Positions 1-10,791 of a DNA stretch of 64,000 nt are shown here, in pieces. How positions within the stretch are numbered: position 1 is the first letter of the stretch; every line of letters begins with the position of its first letter. A model generated the notes under the pieces. The model was given only the letters and a program-made list of their open reading frames with translations. It did not search any database and was not told the origin of the DNA. The DNA is from Nymphaea colorata. Lineage: Eukaryota; Streptophyta; Magnoliopsida; Nymphaeales; Nymphaeaceae. The stretch is from the NCBI RefSeq assembly GCF_008831285.2, contig NC_045146.1, forward strand, positions 17,663,149 through 17,727,148, given 5' to 3'. Made by a program: the position numbers and the translations under genes.

Positions 1-834
1 GCCCCATGCATAAATAAGTGGAGCAGGTAGGAATATTTTGGAAGATTTCACACCAGCCTGAGCAGGGTGGGGGAAGGAGTCTGTTGAAATTTGTTCATAT
101 CTGCAACTAAAGAGAGCAGCTTCCAGTCTCTTTTTTCCTTTGGATTATTCAAAGTCAGCATTTCAGCCAGCCAGATTGTTGAAAAGCTATGAAAACTTAT
201 ATAAATATCGTTGATTTTTTTTTTTTTTTTTGATAAGTATTGATGATTTCTTGCCATCGACTTTGTACATTACATCCATGCAGTCAAACTCCACCAACAA
301 AATAAAAAAATAGAAATTGTCGGTTTCATGTACAGTTGCACTAGATTCTAAGACTGTGATATTGGGGCTTTCAAAGGAGGAGAAGCAGTTAGATTTCTGT
401 GAATGGCAGGAGTGATGCCTATCTTACGTGAAAGAACAAACATGCTTGACTTGTGACTTGGTGTATATGCTTGTAATCACGCGCGGAGCATCTTACAAAT
501 GAAGAGGCCACATCGGGACCAAGTACTGGGCCCTAGGAAGCGTCTCTGCTGCAGCATCATCTGACAAGGCCTATGCATGGTTTGAGCATATATATATATA
601 AGTAATTCAACATCGTCATCAAAAGGATCTTAGATGGCCCACTAAAGCAAGGAAGTTAGATGACCCACTAATGCACAAAAGTTAGAATCTTTCAGAAAAT
701 TGATTCCTATTCGAGAGTGCTAAGTGCATAGATAAGCTAATGACAACCTGTCAGCTATATATTCTCAAATATCAATTCTAACCGATGCAGCCAATGAATG
801 CTTTTGGTTTGTGACGAATTAGTTATATGAGATA

Positions 835-1010
835 GAGATCCTCAAGGGGTTGGCACAACCGGATATCGGTTTTTGTTTCGAATCCTTAAGATATCAACTT
901 TTTGTGCTGCAAATGATGGGTCACTGACATGAAAGTTGAAGTACAATGAGGGTAGCATTTTGAAGCACCAAAAGAGGCCATGTTTTTCGGGTGGTGGGTC
1001 ACACCCCTCT
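835..1010 (+). repeat. SINE-like repeat, family A, copy 1
   Basis: A box-B-like TTCGAATCC lies near 878. It is followed by a body that reads, with changes, as a GACATGAAAGTTGAAG block and then GCACCAAAAG near 965-974. The same order of blocks recurs near 1993-2180 and, for the body only, near 46938-47045. The tRNA-like head and dispersed copies suggest a SINE. No tail or target duplication was resolved, so class and ends are inferred. Confidence 0.4.
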
Positions 1011-1992
1011 CACCGGAACAATGAGAGAGAGAAAGAAAAAAAATGAGAATTAACCAAAGAAAAGCATGTCTTGACGTAGGAATCTAAAAGTGTATAGATT
1101 CTGGTGGAGGCATATTTGGGAAGAAGCAAAAAACTAATATAAAAGGAAAGCAAGCTACTTAGTTAATGAGGAGTACTGTCCGAGCCCCATGAGCTTGTTA
1201 ATGGCACGTACCGTCCCGTGAATGGAGGTCCAAATGGCTAATGAATGTAAATTGGTTTCAGCAGAATGCATAGAAAATCAGATTTCCTGCAGCCTCAGAA
1301 AAAAAGAAAAATTTTCAAGTCGAAAACCTAAACTGCTTGAGCTTCCCTAGTTGTGGAGACATAGCTTAGAAATTAATTTAACAATGTTTTCCTGCAAATC
1401 AAGATAATCTTATCAAATAAAAAGTATATTAATTAAATCTGTTGCGTTTGATTTTCCATGAATCTCAGAGCGCGGATCCGAGACCAGCGATAGTTGAAAT
1501 CCACAGTTTTAACAAATTGTAGATAGATTTCACTAGGAAACTTATGTTGGTGGTGATAGGAAAAGTTGAATGGTTCCTTACTCCTGTGAACCGAACTGCC
1601 CTGAAAAATATCTCAAAATCTAACTACTCCAAGATCAGGCCTATGAAGGTCCGGCGCCGTAAACGTAAGGTAATAGTTGGTTGAAGATTATTCAATTTTA
1701 TGAAGTTTGAAAAGTCGGTTTGGCATTTCAGGCTTTTATAGACTTTAAATGAGAGCCTCTGAGATTTCTTGGCCCATTTTGTGACCAGTTTCAAGGTCGT
1801 GATGTCTTGTCAATTTGGTGGAACTTATGAGATATGCATAGTAGTGGTGGAGCGAAGAACTTTTTTTTCTTAAGGGGCAAATTATCTTTTTCAAAATTTT
1901 TATGGGACCAAATGATATTTTAAAAATATATATAATGGTCAAACTAAAAATTGTTTAAAATATTTATAATATGTACTCCTTTTTTTTAAAAT

Positions 1993-2180
1993 CTCAGTTG
2001 GGCATCTTATAAGGGATTGATGCAATGGAAATTTTCGTTTTGAATTCTTGAAACATCAGTGTTGTAAAAGGGGACATCAATATGTAAGTTGTATATATCT
2101 CAAGTATCATTGTGAGGCACCAAAAGCAGGTCTGGTATTTTGGAGGATAGAGGAAAGGGTGTGAGTTTCGGCTCTCTTTT
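1993..2180 (+). repeat. SINE-like repeat, family A, copy 2
   Basis: It begins with TCTCAGTTGGGC, like a tRNA A-box region, followed by a decayed B box (TTTTGAATTCTTG near 2038). The body ends with GAGGCACCAAAAGCAGG near 2114. Block order matches copy 1 near 835. It sits inside the TIR pair at 1842 and 2355, which suggests it inserted into that element. Confidence 0.4.
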
Positions 2181-2184
2181 TTAG

Positions 2185-2336
2185 CAATAAGATAAGATGA
2201 AATACTTTTCCTGCTTACCTAAGAAAATATGAAGGGAGTCTGGACCCCAGCCACTCCGATCAATAAGATAAGATGAAATACTTTTCCTGCTTACCTAAGA
2301 AAATATGAAGGGAGGCAGGGCCCCAGCCACCCCTTT
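2185..2336. repeat. 76-bp tandem duplication, two copies
   Basis: Positions 2185-2260 and 2261-2336 are nearly identical. Both start CAATAAGATAAGATGAAATA and both hold the block CTTTTCCTGCTTACCTAAG. They diverge in the last 20 bases or so. The near identity suggests a recent event compared with the decayed elements around it. Confidence 0.85.
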
Positions 2337-3534
2337 GCTTTTGCTCCACCACCTAGGATGGTAGACTTTGTTGAATTCTACATCTGGTTTTTTCTCGATA
2401 AAAGTTTTGGAAAAAATTTATGTGTAGACTTTGTTGAATTCTACTTTTTAAAAGTTTTCTTTACAAAAGTTGCTACCAAAGTGATCAAAAACATCGTTCG
2501 TTTACAGAAAGAGCTCCAAGCCATGTGAATAGATGCTGAGCATCAAATTTCCGCCATTGGCTTAGATTTTAGTTGCCACCATATGGAAATGGATGCATTT
2601 CCACGTTTTTATTTTCCAGTTTTCTGCATATCAAACCTTTCAAATGTGATTTATGAGATTCATTTAGTAGCAAACGTGCTTTGGTCATTAGGTTCTTCCA
2701 TGGAAAACTGAGAGTCCACAATGTACAAAACTTTATTATTCAAAAGATTACACTTTCGGCATCCAAGATTATGATCCCCAAGTTTGAATCTTAGTAACAA
2801 ATCACAAAAATAGTTACATGTGCGGATTATGTTCAAAGAATTTGTACCTTTGATTTTTGACATCAGTAGTTCATGCCTTCATTAACATCAATTAATTTAT
2901 TCCCTTGAAAAGGCCATTTGGGCATAAAGATGACATTCCAAGGAAAAGATCTTTGATTTATAGCCTGCTTTTGCCTGCAGATGTAAGTGAATCGGATATA
3001 TCTGATTGTCAACCATATTTTATAACTGATTAATTGGATCTGATAAATAAATTTGGATCCCATTACTAATCAGATTCAAATTTGGTATGCAGTTTCTTAA
3101 CCCAATTCGAGTTCACAAAAACCGGATCTTATGCTAGCCAGATATGCAGTAAGATTAAAAATGGGATCTGAATCCAAGATTGAATTCGAATTCGGTTGCA
3201 GAAAATTTAATTAAACCCAATAATTAAGTAAAAACTCAACCCGACCATATCTACTTTTCTCCCTCAACCTACATATCCAATCCAAATCCAACAAAATCTA
3301 ACCGATTTTCCTAAAACCAGAACATGTTCCTCCACTGTTCCGCATGAGGCTTCCCTGTAGCACTGCGTTGATTTCTAAATGTTCTTCGAGAGCTCCCGGA
3401 AGAAATGCAAATAATTTTATTGAAGAAAACGTGTTTTGTTTCATAGGTTGGCGAATCCCCACAAAAAAAGATCTGTGCTAATTGAATGTGTTCAACCTGG
3501 GGTCATAAGTCCAACCTCTATTTTATATATAGAA

Positions 3535-3573
<39 letters not shown>

Positions 3574-4988
3574 AATTGAAAGTTGATTCTGGCTTTTCAG
3601 AATTACTCATACTCAGCTCATTCATGAGCATCGTTCAATCCATCATGATATATAGATGAAGGAAAAAAACAATGAAAAAAAGGTGATGTGCATTTTAACA
3701 CCTAGTATTAGTTTATACATTTTTATCTTCGGTTTTTTCTTAATCGTCCATCACAATGAATCAGACAGCCCTTATAAGTGATTTAGATGACTCTAGATAC
3801 CATAATCATCATTCACTCATTATATATATATGTCAGTTTTCTATGAAAATTTTCTTAACCTTTAAATTTAAGATGCTACATTCGATTACAAGTGAAACCA
3901 CAGAAGTTTGTTTTTGACCTGTTGCATGTGCAAGACTTAGGAAATGTAAATTTCAGTATCTAATTTTGTTGGTCTTTCTAGGCCAAGACTAACATGCATG
4001 CATACGCACCTTTTCCCTACTACTACTCTTAACGGCTGATGCAAAGGGAGCACAACTGCAGTTCTCTATTGCAGACTTCGTTTTTCAACTGTAAAATTTT
4101 ATAGCAACCCGCATAATCAGGTACATGGGCCAACAATCTCAATTAGCGGTGTTTTGCCACATGTCTTACCAAATGTTGGTACAGTTTGTGATGCTTGATT
4201 TCTACAGACAGTTTTCTTCTTTTGATAAATTACTTGAATGTCAGATGTTCCAAACAAGGAAAACTATCTTTAGGATTGCTATTTTTAGATGCATGTTGAC
4301 AGGCACTAGAAAGTAGGAAGCCATTAAAATCTCAAATTTTGTTATTTTTAGTTTCAATATGAAATACATTAGAGATTGTCAAAACTAATATAATCGTAAG
4401 AATAATTAAAAGCCCCATCAATGGTGTCAATGGGCTCCACGAATCCACACACACACAGAGAGAGAGAGAGTGTGTGTCGTAAACTACACGTATAAAGCGA
4501 GACTCGAGGGTAGGCCCTCCATCCGCACGTGAGTGTGGAGAGAGAGAGAGAGTGGAGGAGGGAAGATGAGGACGAAGAGGAGGAGGTAGAGTACAGATTG
4601 GACGTGGGATGCAGGAGGAAGCATTAAATGGGACGCTACCAACTCCGCAACACATGCCCCGAAAGCAACTGGCCATCTCTCTCTCTCTCTTTCTCTCTCT
4701 ATTGTGGAATAATAAATCCTCCCCAATTCTGAAAAGGAAAAGCTACTGATCCTTTGGCATCCATTATGAGCATTTGCTTCTAATTGTAGGGATACCCGAG
4801 CACCCTTTTCCTTTCTTTCTAAAGCTTTCTGTTGCCATCACTAGGCAAGAAAGAACCTCAACACCACCAATCCCAGGGAAAAGCAAAATTCCTTTCTCTC
4901 GTCAGAAATAAAAAGATCAGAGAATCAAGCACTTTATATCACTGGTCTTTATGGCTCTCTCTTTATGAGCTCTTCAATATTTTTGCTC

Positions 4989-4995
4989 TATAAAT
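4989..4995 (+). promoter_or_regulatory. Candidate TATA box of the PP2C gene
   Basis: TATAAAT lies about 1 kb upstream of the PP2C start codon. A leader this long would need a 5'UTR intron. A possible donor (ATG/GTGAGG near 5055) and acceptor (TTTCAG near 5468) are present. This is inference from motifs alone. Confidence 0.3.
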
Positions 4996-5702
4996 CTCAG
5001 CCTTTCAGGTTTTTGGCACCCCATAAATGAGCACCAGACATTCTCCAAACCTATGGTGAGGAAAAGGAATAGGAAGATAAAAGTTGTCATCAACAGAGAC
5101 CCACCTAACCAATCCCTTTCTTGATCAAACTCACACGATTAGTGGAAATTGGACTTCATTGATGGCCCTTCGTTGATGTTTTTCTAGCAGAGTTCTTATC
5201 CAAGTAAAATCTAGGCCTTCACGACTCACCCAGTGGTCTTATGTGTCATGTGATCCACCTCCTGATCTTTTTCGGGATTCCAACCCACTGCTCATTTACA
5301 GAGAAACATACAAGTCTTTCATGGTTTTCCTCCCGTTCTTGAAAGTTTTTATTTAGAGGAATCCTATTCTCTGTTACTCCAGAAGGCCAAACTCTTTGGG
5401 GTCATAAAAATTGAAAGAAGCATGTGAATACTGATTATATCATTTTGACTTTCTTGGTCCTGTTTCAGGAGTGTTTTCACATGTTGGTTGCTTAATTAGT
5501 CCTCTTCTGCTTCTGGTGAGACTCAAGATTCGAAGCTTTGTGGTGTCTCACTCGCGCTAAAGAAATAGTGATTTCCATTTCTTTTTCTCTACGTCAGGTT
5601 TTTTTTCTTTTCGCTGCAATCTTCTTGCTGAAAATTCTATTTTTATGAAGAGTCTACCCTCAAGGTGCAAATTTGTGCTGCTTCTTTTTGGTTTTCTCTA
5701 GT

Positions 5703-5790
5703 GTCGTCAGAAAGTCTCTTGGGCTCTCTACTGTCGTCAGAAACTCTCCTCGGTCTACTGTCATCAGAAACTCTCTTGTTACCTCTGAAG
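5703..5790 (+). repeat. Three-unit degenerate repeat in the PP2C leader
   Basis: GTCGTCAGAAAGTCTC, GTCGTCAGAAACTCTC and GTCATCAGAAACTCTC follow each other at spacings of about 30 and 27 bp. They lie upstream of the ATG at 6007, in DNA that is probably 5' leader. Function is unknown. Confidence 0.6.
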
Positions 5791-6006
5791 TGTTCTTTAT
5801 TCCCTTGGGGTGGCTCTTCAAGGAAGTCTTCTTGCATACATCAAACATGCTCACACCATCCTATTGGTGAGCTTTGCTTCCTTTTTCTGAAGCAAAGAAG
5901 AACCATCAGTTTCATGCTTTGAGAACCCGAGAACCTAAGTTCGTATCCATTCTTTATGAAAAGCAACCGAAAGACCAAATTTCTTGATGTTCTTTGAATC
6001 ATTAGA

Positions 6007-8950
6007 ATGGGTTGTGTTAATGGCAAGTGTTGCAGAGACTATCCGGAGTCATCTGATTGGGAAAGAGGGGTTTTGGTGTATGATGGGAATGGCGAGAGAG
6101 TAATCTATCAAAAGAATGTCCAGAGGTTAACAGAGTGCTCGGTTGAGGTAATCCATATTCCCTCTCACGATTTCCGACTCAAGTATTCATTTTACACTCA
6201 GAAAGGCTACTACCCTGATTCCCCAGACAGGGAAAACCAAGATAGCTTTTGTATCAAAACCCAACTTGGTGGTGACCCAAATTTCCATTTCTTCGGCGTC
6301 TTCGATGGTCATGGCCAGTTTGGCGCTCGGTGTGCTAAGTTTGTCAGGGATCATCTGGTTGAGTGTCTGGTGAATAATCCTGACTTCTTGGATGACCCTG
6401 TGAAGGCTTACAATTCGGCATTCTCGGCTACCAACTCACTGCTACATGCAAGCGATATAGATGATTCCATGAGTGGAACAACTGCTATAACTGTCTTTGT
6501 TAAAGGTAATACTCTGTTTGTTGCCAATGTCGGGGACTCTCGAGCTGTGCTTGGAGTAAGAAGGGGGAGCTCAGTTGTTGCTGAGGATCTATCTCTTGAT
6601 CAGACGCCTTTTCGGAAGGATGAGTATGAAAGAGTTAAGCTCTGCGGTGCTAGAGTCCTGAGTGTTGATCAAATAGAGGGAATCAAGGATCCTAATGTGC
6701 AGAGTTGGGGTGATGAGGAGAGCGACGACGGCGATCCTCCTAGACTTTGGTTGCCTAATGCAATGTACCCTGGGACAGCATTTACAAGGAGTCTTGGCGA
6801 TAGCATGGCAGAGAAGATTGGTGTGATTTCAGTTCCTGAGGTTAAAGTGGTTCATCTCAATCAAGATCATATGTTTTTCGTTATTGCAAGTGATGGGGTT
6901 TTCGAATTCCTCTCAAGTCAGGCTGTTGTTGACATGGTAATTGCCTTTTCACTTGTGTGTATTTTCATTGCATGGGCTGATATTCATGAACACCTGATTT
7001 GTTCATGATTCAATTTGGTTTTTGTTGTTCTTAGGATAAATGACATACCCAGCTGGATAAGATGCAATTCTTAGACTTGAATTTTTAATTTCAACTGGAA
7101 ATAAAAAAAAAATTCAATGTGGCGTAGTCATTCTTTTATTGCCTGTTGTTGGAAAGCACAGAGTTTATTTTCACCAGTTTCAGACGGCATGTGCGTATCC
7201 CTGGAACAACAGAAACACATTCTGTTATTTCACTTATCTAAGCACCAGATTTATGGTAGGTTAGGTAAAGTTGTACTTCTCTGTCCTTAGGGATAAGGGT
7301 TCTGTCTTTTATTGCGACGGATGCTAAATATATGCTCGTTATTTCCTTAAGAAGCACTACTGTATTCCAAGAACTTGTCTGCGATCATGTAAGCTGGTGA
7401 AATGATCCTGTGAACAGATCTTTTCCTTAGAATCCCTTATGGTCCTGTTAATACCTTTGCATGGTTCAGACTGGAACCTGTTGATGATGAATAAAATAGT
7501 AGTTGTCAGTAACGCATTTCCTTGAAGAACTCTGCCCTGGTGGTCATAAACTTCAATTTAACCATGTTGCACTTGCTTTCTTTATTTGTTTCAATCCCTG
7601 CTACTTTCTAACGAAAATGCCAGCTTGTTAATACCTATGGATTACCTTCTTGATAAGCCTTGCCGTATGAAAACATTTTGTACGGATAATATGAATTTCT
7701 TCAGAAAAGCTGTTTTAGGTCATAGGAGTCCAACTGTATTTATGGTACTCTTGTACTTCAGCCCCTCTGAATCCAACTTTTAGTATGAGTTCATTGACAT
7801 ATACATGTTCCTAGTGAAAATAAGTCTAGAATACATGCTTGGAGTATATTAGCAGAACTCTGCCTTTGCACGTTTGGTTCTAGTCTGAAGTCCCTTGTTC
7901 AATTTAAGAATGACAAAGCTTCATTTCTACGTGCAATTACCAACTGTACTTGCTGTCAAACAACTTTTAATGATATTGAGTGTGAACATCATGATAAATG
8001 GTCTGCAGTCCAGTAGTGAGCTTAGACCAAATTTGGTAGGGGCATATTGCAGGAACTTGTTTGTCAACAAAAGGTCACTACCTTAGGGGCCAGCTGTTTC
8101 ACCCTGAAATGCAACAAATAGGGCCTTCTTTCCTATAGTGGCCAAATTGCATATATTGCAAAGTCAATAGATAAGATTCAAGCAGCAAACCTTTGTATCT
8201 CACAGAAATCGAACTGTTGGGTGGTGGTTGGTGAACTTGTCATTTGGAGAGTATTGCATCTACTTAAAATTAGCCCTTGTAGATTCTCCTTTGAAGTACA
8301 TGATTTCATTCTTGCGTATTGGTTGTTTTTTTGGTTGTCCTTATGTTTTTCCTTGTTGAAGAATGAGTCTAGCTTGGTGAAAGGAACTGCTATTAAACTT
8401 GTTTTTCACATTGAATTGGAGATGGTTATTATTCAATTAACATGTTGTGGTTATTAATCCAGGTGTCTGCATTTAAGGATCCCCGAGATGCCTGTGCTGC
8501 AATTGCTACAGAATCATACAGATTATGGTTAGACCACGAGAGTAGAACAGATGATATCACAATCATCATTGTCCAGATCAATGGTTTACATATTGTAAGT
8601 GCTCAAACCTCTAGTTCTCAGTCCTTCAGATATTGTTCACAATGCATTTGATGAGGATTGAGGAGACTGAGGATCAAATGGTCCTCGGTCAGCTACATTT
8701 CTGTTCCGATTTAGAGTATTAACTAATTGATTTCTGGAGCCTAACCTGTATTGCTTATCAAGTCAGCCTGAATATTGGGTCTCAGTGACTCGAGTGATTG
8801 GTTGGGCACTACTGTCCAGTCTTAGCACAGATTCTTTTGTTGTTTGTTCACTAAAGGGGTTTTCTTTAACATAATCAGCCAGGTGCCAGTGATGGAGAAA
8901 ATGGAAGCTACATCAAACCGACTATGCAGAATGGGCAAAGAAACTGGTGA
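6007..8950 (+). CDS. PP2C35: Protein phosphatase 2C, PP2C35 type, probably lipid-anchored
   Basis: Mn/Mg-dependent Ser/Thr phosphatase. Coding exons are 6007-6936, 8463-8594 and 8879-8950, all joined in phase 0, giving 377 aa. PP2C motifs occur in order: ENQDSF near 76, metal-binding FDGHG at 99-103, SGTTA at 156-160, VGDSRA at 175-180, SLGDS at 262-266, ASDGVFEF at 294-301, and RTDD at 338-341 in exon 2. The N terminus MGCVNGKCC predicts myristoylation of Gly2 and palmitoylation of Cys3, Cys8 and Cys9, so it likely acts at a membrane. The sequence is close to Arabidopsis At3g06270. It also resembles the phosphatase half of the PP2C-kinase fusion At2g20050, but the stop at 8948-8950 ends the protein after a 23-residue tail, so no kinase domain is attached. 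Intron 1 is 1526 bp. The gene converges on SAC3B. Confidence 0.93.
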
Positions 8951-10791
8951 TAGGTCAGCTCTGACAGGGTATATATCGGAAGCTTTACATTCAAGATGAA
9001 GAAGTCCCCCATGCCGCAAGCCTGCGTACTCAAGATGTTTTGTCCCGAAAGAATCCTGCATGTGTTCTTCATTCATCAGGAGACGGCACAAATGGTTTCA
9101 GAAGGGAATCCCTTGCGACTTTTTTAACGTTACAAAACTCAGATGCTTCTGTAGCAACGAATATTATGCTTCTAGGTCTTGTCGTCCATGTCGATTCACA
9201 GAGCCATACGACACTCCACAATTATGCCTGCAGAGTTTAACGCAGGTGTGTTCCGTTCAGTGTTTCGGCCTGAGAAAATTGACGGTAGCTCCATCTAAGT
9301 ACTTCAATCCCTGCAACATTTTAGCTGCAGGTTTAATAACCATAAACGAATCAGCATACTTTGTTTCTGCAATTTTGCTGCCACCGATGAAGCTTTAAAG
9401 CTGTCTTCACCCATCTGCTTGGTATGGGTAGAAGAAACTTGTCACTAACCTGAAGATGACATCAGGATACGAAAAGGAAATTTATTTGACCGTCTTTCCT
9501 TTTATATCGGAGTTGTGCAGCTGTTCCTGCCTTGATCTCTTTTCCTTTTTCTGAAGGGCCTTGTAATAGTGGTACTCAAATGCCGTGCTTTTATCTTGTT
9601 GGCGGTACCCTCGATGTTATGTATGCATGATTGGAAGACAGTCTCGGTAGAGAGCTTGATGAGGCAACGGCTTCCCAAAAGATAATGAAGGCGTGAAGCT
9701 TTCCTTTGAGCGTAACCTGAGTTTGTTGATACCTCGGTAAGGGTCGATTTAATAACTTATTGATGCTTAGAAAGTAAAGACTCCATGAGATTTATCCTTT
9801 TGAATTCCCTCTTACTGCTTATTAACTTACCACAACAGCGTACTCTCCGGCAGTTTCGCCAACTGCATGGCCCTTGAGCCCACAGCCCTATAGAAAAATT
9901 AGAATAGTATCCATACTTATCGGCAAGAACACACCTTACCGGAGCGATGGACACACTTCAAGTGTGCGGGGATTGAGGACTTGAAGACTTTTACGTCTTC
10001 CTGCTAACTTTACTTTCACTTGGTCTGACGCCATCAAATCGCCTCACCCCAAAGTTTGGTCTTCTTGATGGTTTCCTTATGAAGAAGAGTGAAAATCACT
10101 TATCGTCCTACAACCTCGTGAATATTGTAGGTTAGTTTATCTCTCTAGGAGTAATTAAAGTCGAACCTGTACAGGATCCGCAGAACGTTCGATTTGGTGC
10201 ACAAACCCAAATTCCACAAATATCAAAATTCTGCTGTTTGTATAAAGGAGCAAGAATATTTAATTACTGAACTGTGAAAATGACTCGCTCTAGCTCTAGT
10301 CCTGGTATAGATGTGTAAATCAAATTTCCATTTTGAACCAGCAGGAAAAAGGTACTAGGAAACCACTCCCATGTCTACATCTTCTCCAAAAAGCCGAGAG
10401 AGACGGAGAGTCGATAAACAAAAAGATGTACATGAAGGCACATGGCAGTCCAAGGTTTGGACTGTAGCTGGAGCCGGAACAATTTTTGCATAAACGGGGG
10501 GAAAAAAACCACCTTTACAGCGCCTCAGAGTTGTAACCACTGTTTAAATTCTTCTTACACTGGAAAAGCTCTCCATTCGAACCTGCCCGCTATTGGCCAT
10601 GCCAAAATACGGTCTGGCAGAATCTGGTTATAGGAAATGACAAACTTGTTTCTGAACAGACCAAGCCTCGAAATGGAGATAGTGTGATTATTCGAGAACC
10701 CTTGAAACTGTTGTCAATTCTGCCTTCAAAAATTGGAGCTGCTTAGGACTTGTAGCACAGCAACTAGATTGCAATCACGATAATCTGAACT
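8951..10791. other. Convergent intergenic region (PP2C / SAC3B)
   Basis: Both flanking genes end here, so the stretch should hold the two 3'UTRs. ORFs on either strand are short and show no family motif. The relatively even base composition of 8951-9750 fits a PP2C 3'UTR. I see no further gene. Confidence 0.6.

Larger units (their letters stand above)
1842..2355. mobile_element. hAT-like MITE relic carrying a nested repeat
   Basis: The left end TAGTGGTGGAGC and the right end GCTCCACCACCTA are near-perfect inverted repeats. They resemble the CAGGGGCGGAGCC ends of the cleaner hAT MITEs at 45605 and 36434. The interior holds a SINE-like copy (about 1993-2180) and a 76-bp tandem duplication, which explains a length of about 510 bp against 180-200 bp for the others. 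No convincing 8-bp target duplication remains, so the ends are approximate. Confidence 0.4.
1..4980. other. Gene-free upstream region with old repeats
   Basis: I see no convincing gene here. ORFs are short, lack family motifs and overlap repeats. The stretch holds a SINE-like repeat near 835-1010, a hAT-like TIR element at 1842-2355 that seems to contain a second copy of that repeat, and a 76-bp tandem duplication. It also holds a (GA)n tract near 3539-3574 and CA/GA-rich simple sequence around 4450-4700. The last kilobase is probably promoter of the PP2C gene that starts at 6007. Confidence 0.7.

Noticed and set aside
4332-4726. Minus-strand ORFs of 80-114 codons near simple sequence
   Set aside because: They are largely translations of CA/GA repeats and have no recognisable domain.
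6937-7008. PP2C protein ending after the first exon read-through (333 codons)
   Set aside because: Read-through replaces the conserved C-terminal PP2C block. A GTAATT donor at 6937 and the matching exons at 8463 and 8879 restore the full domain.
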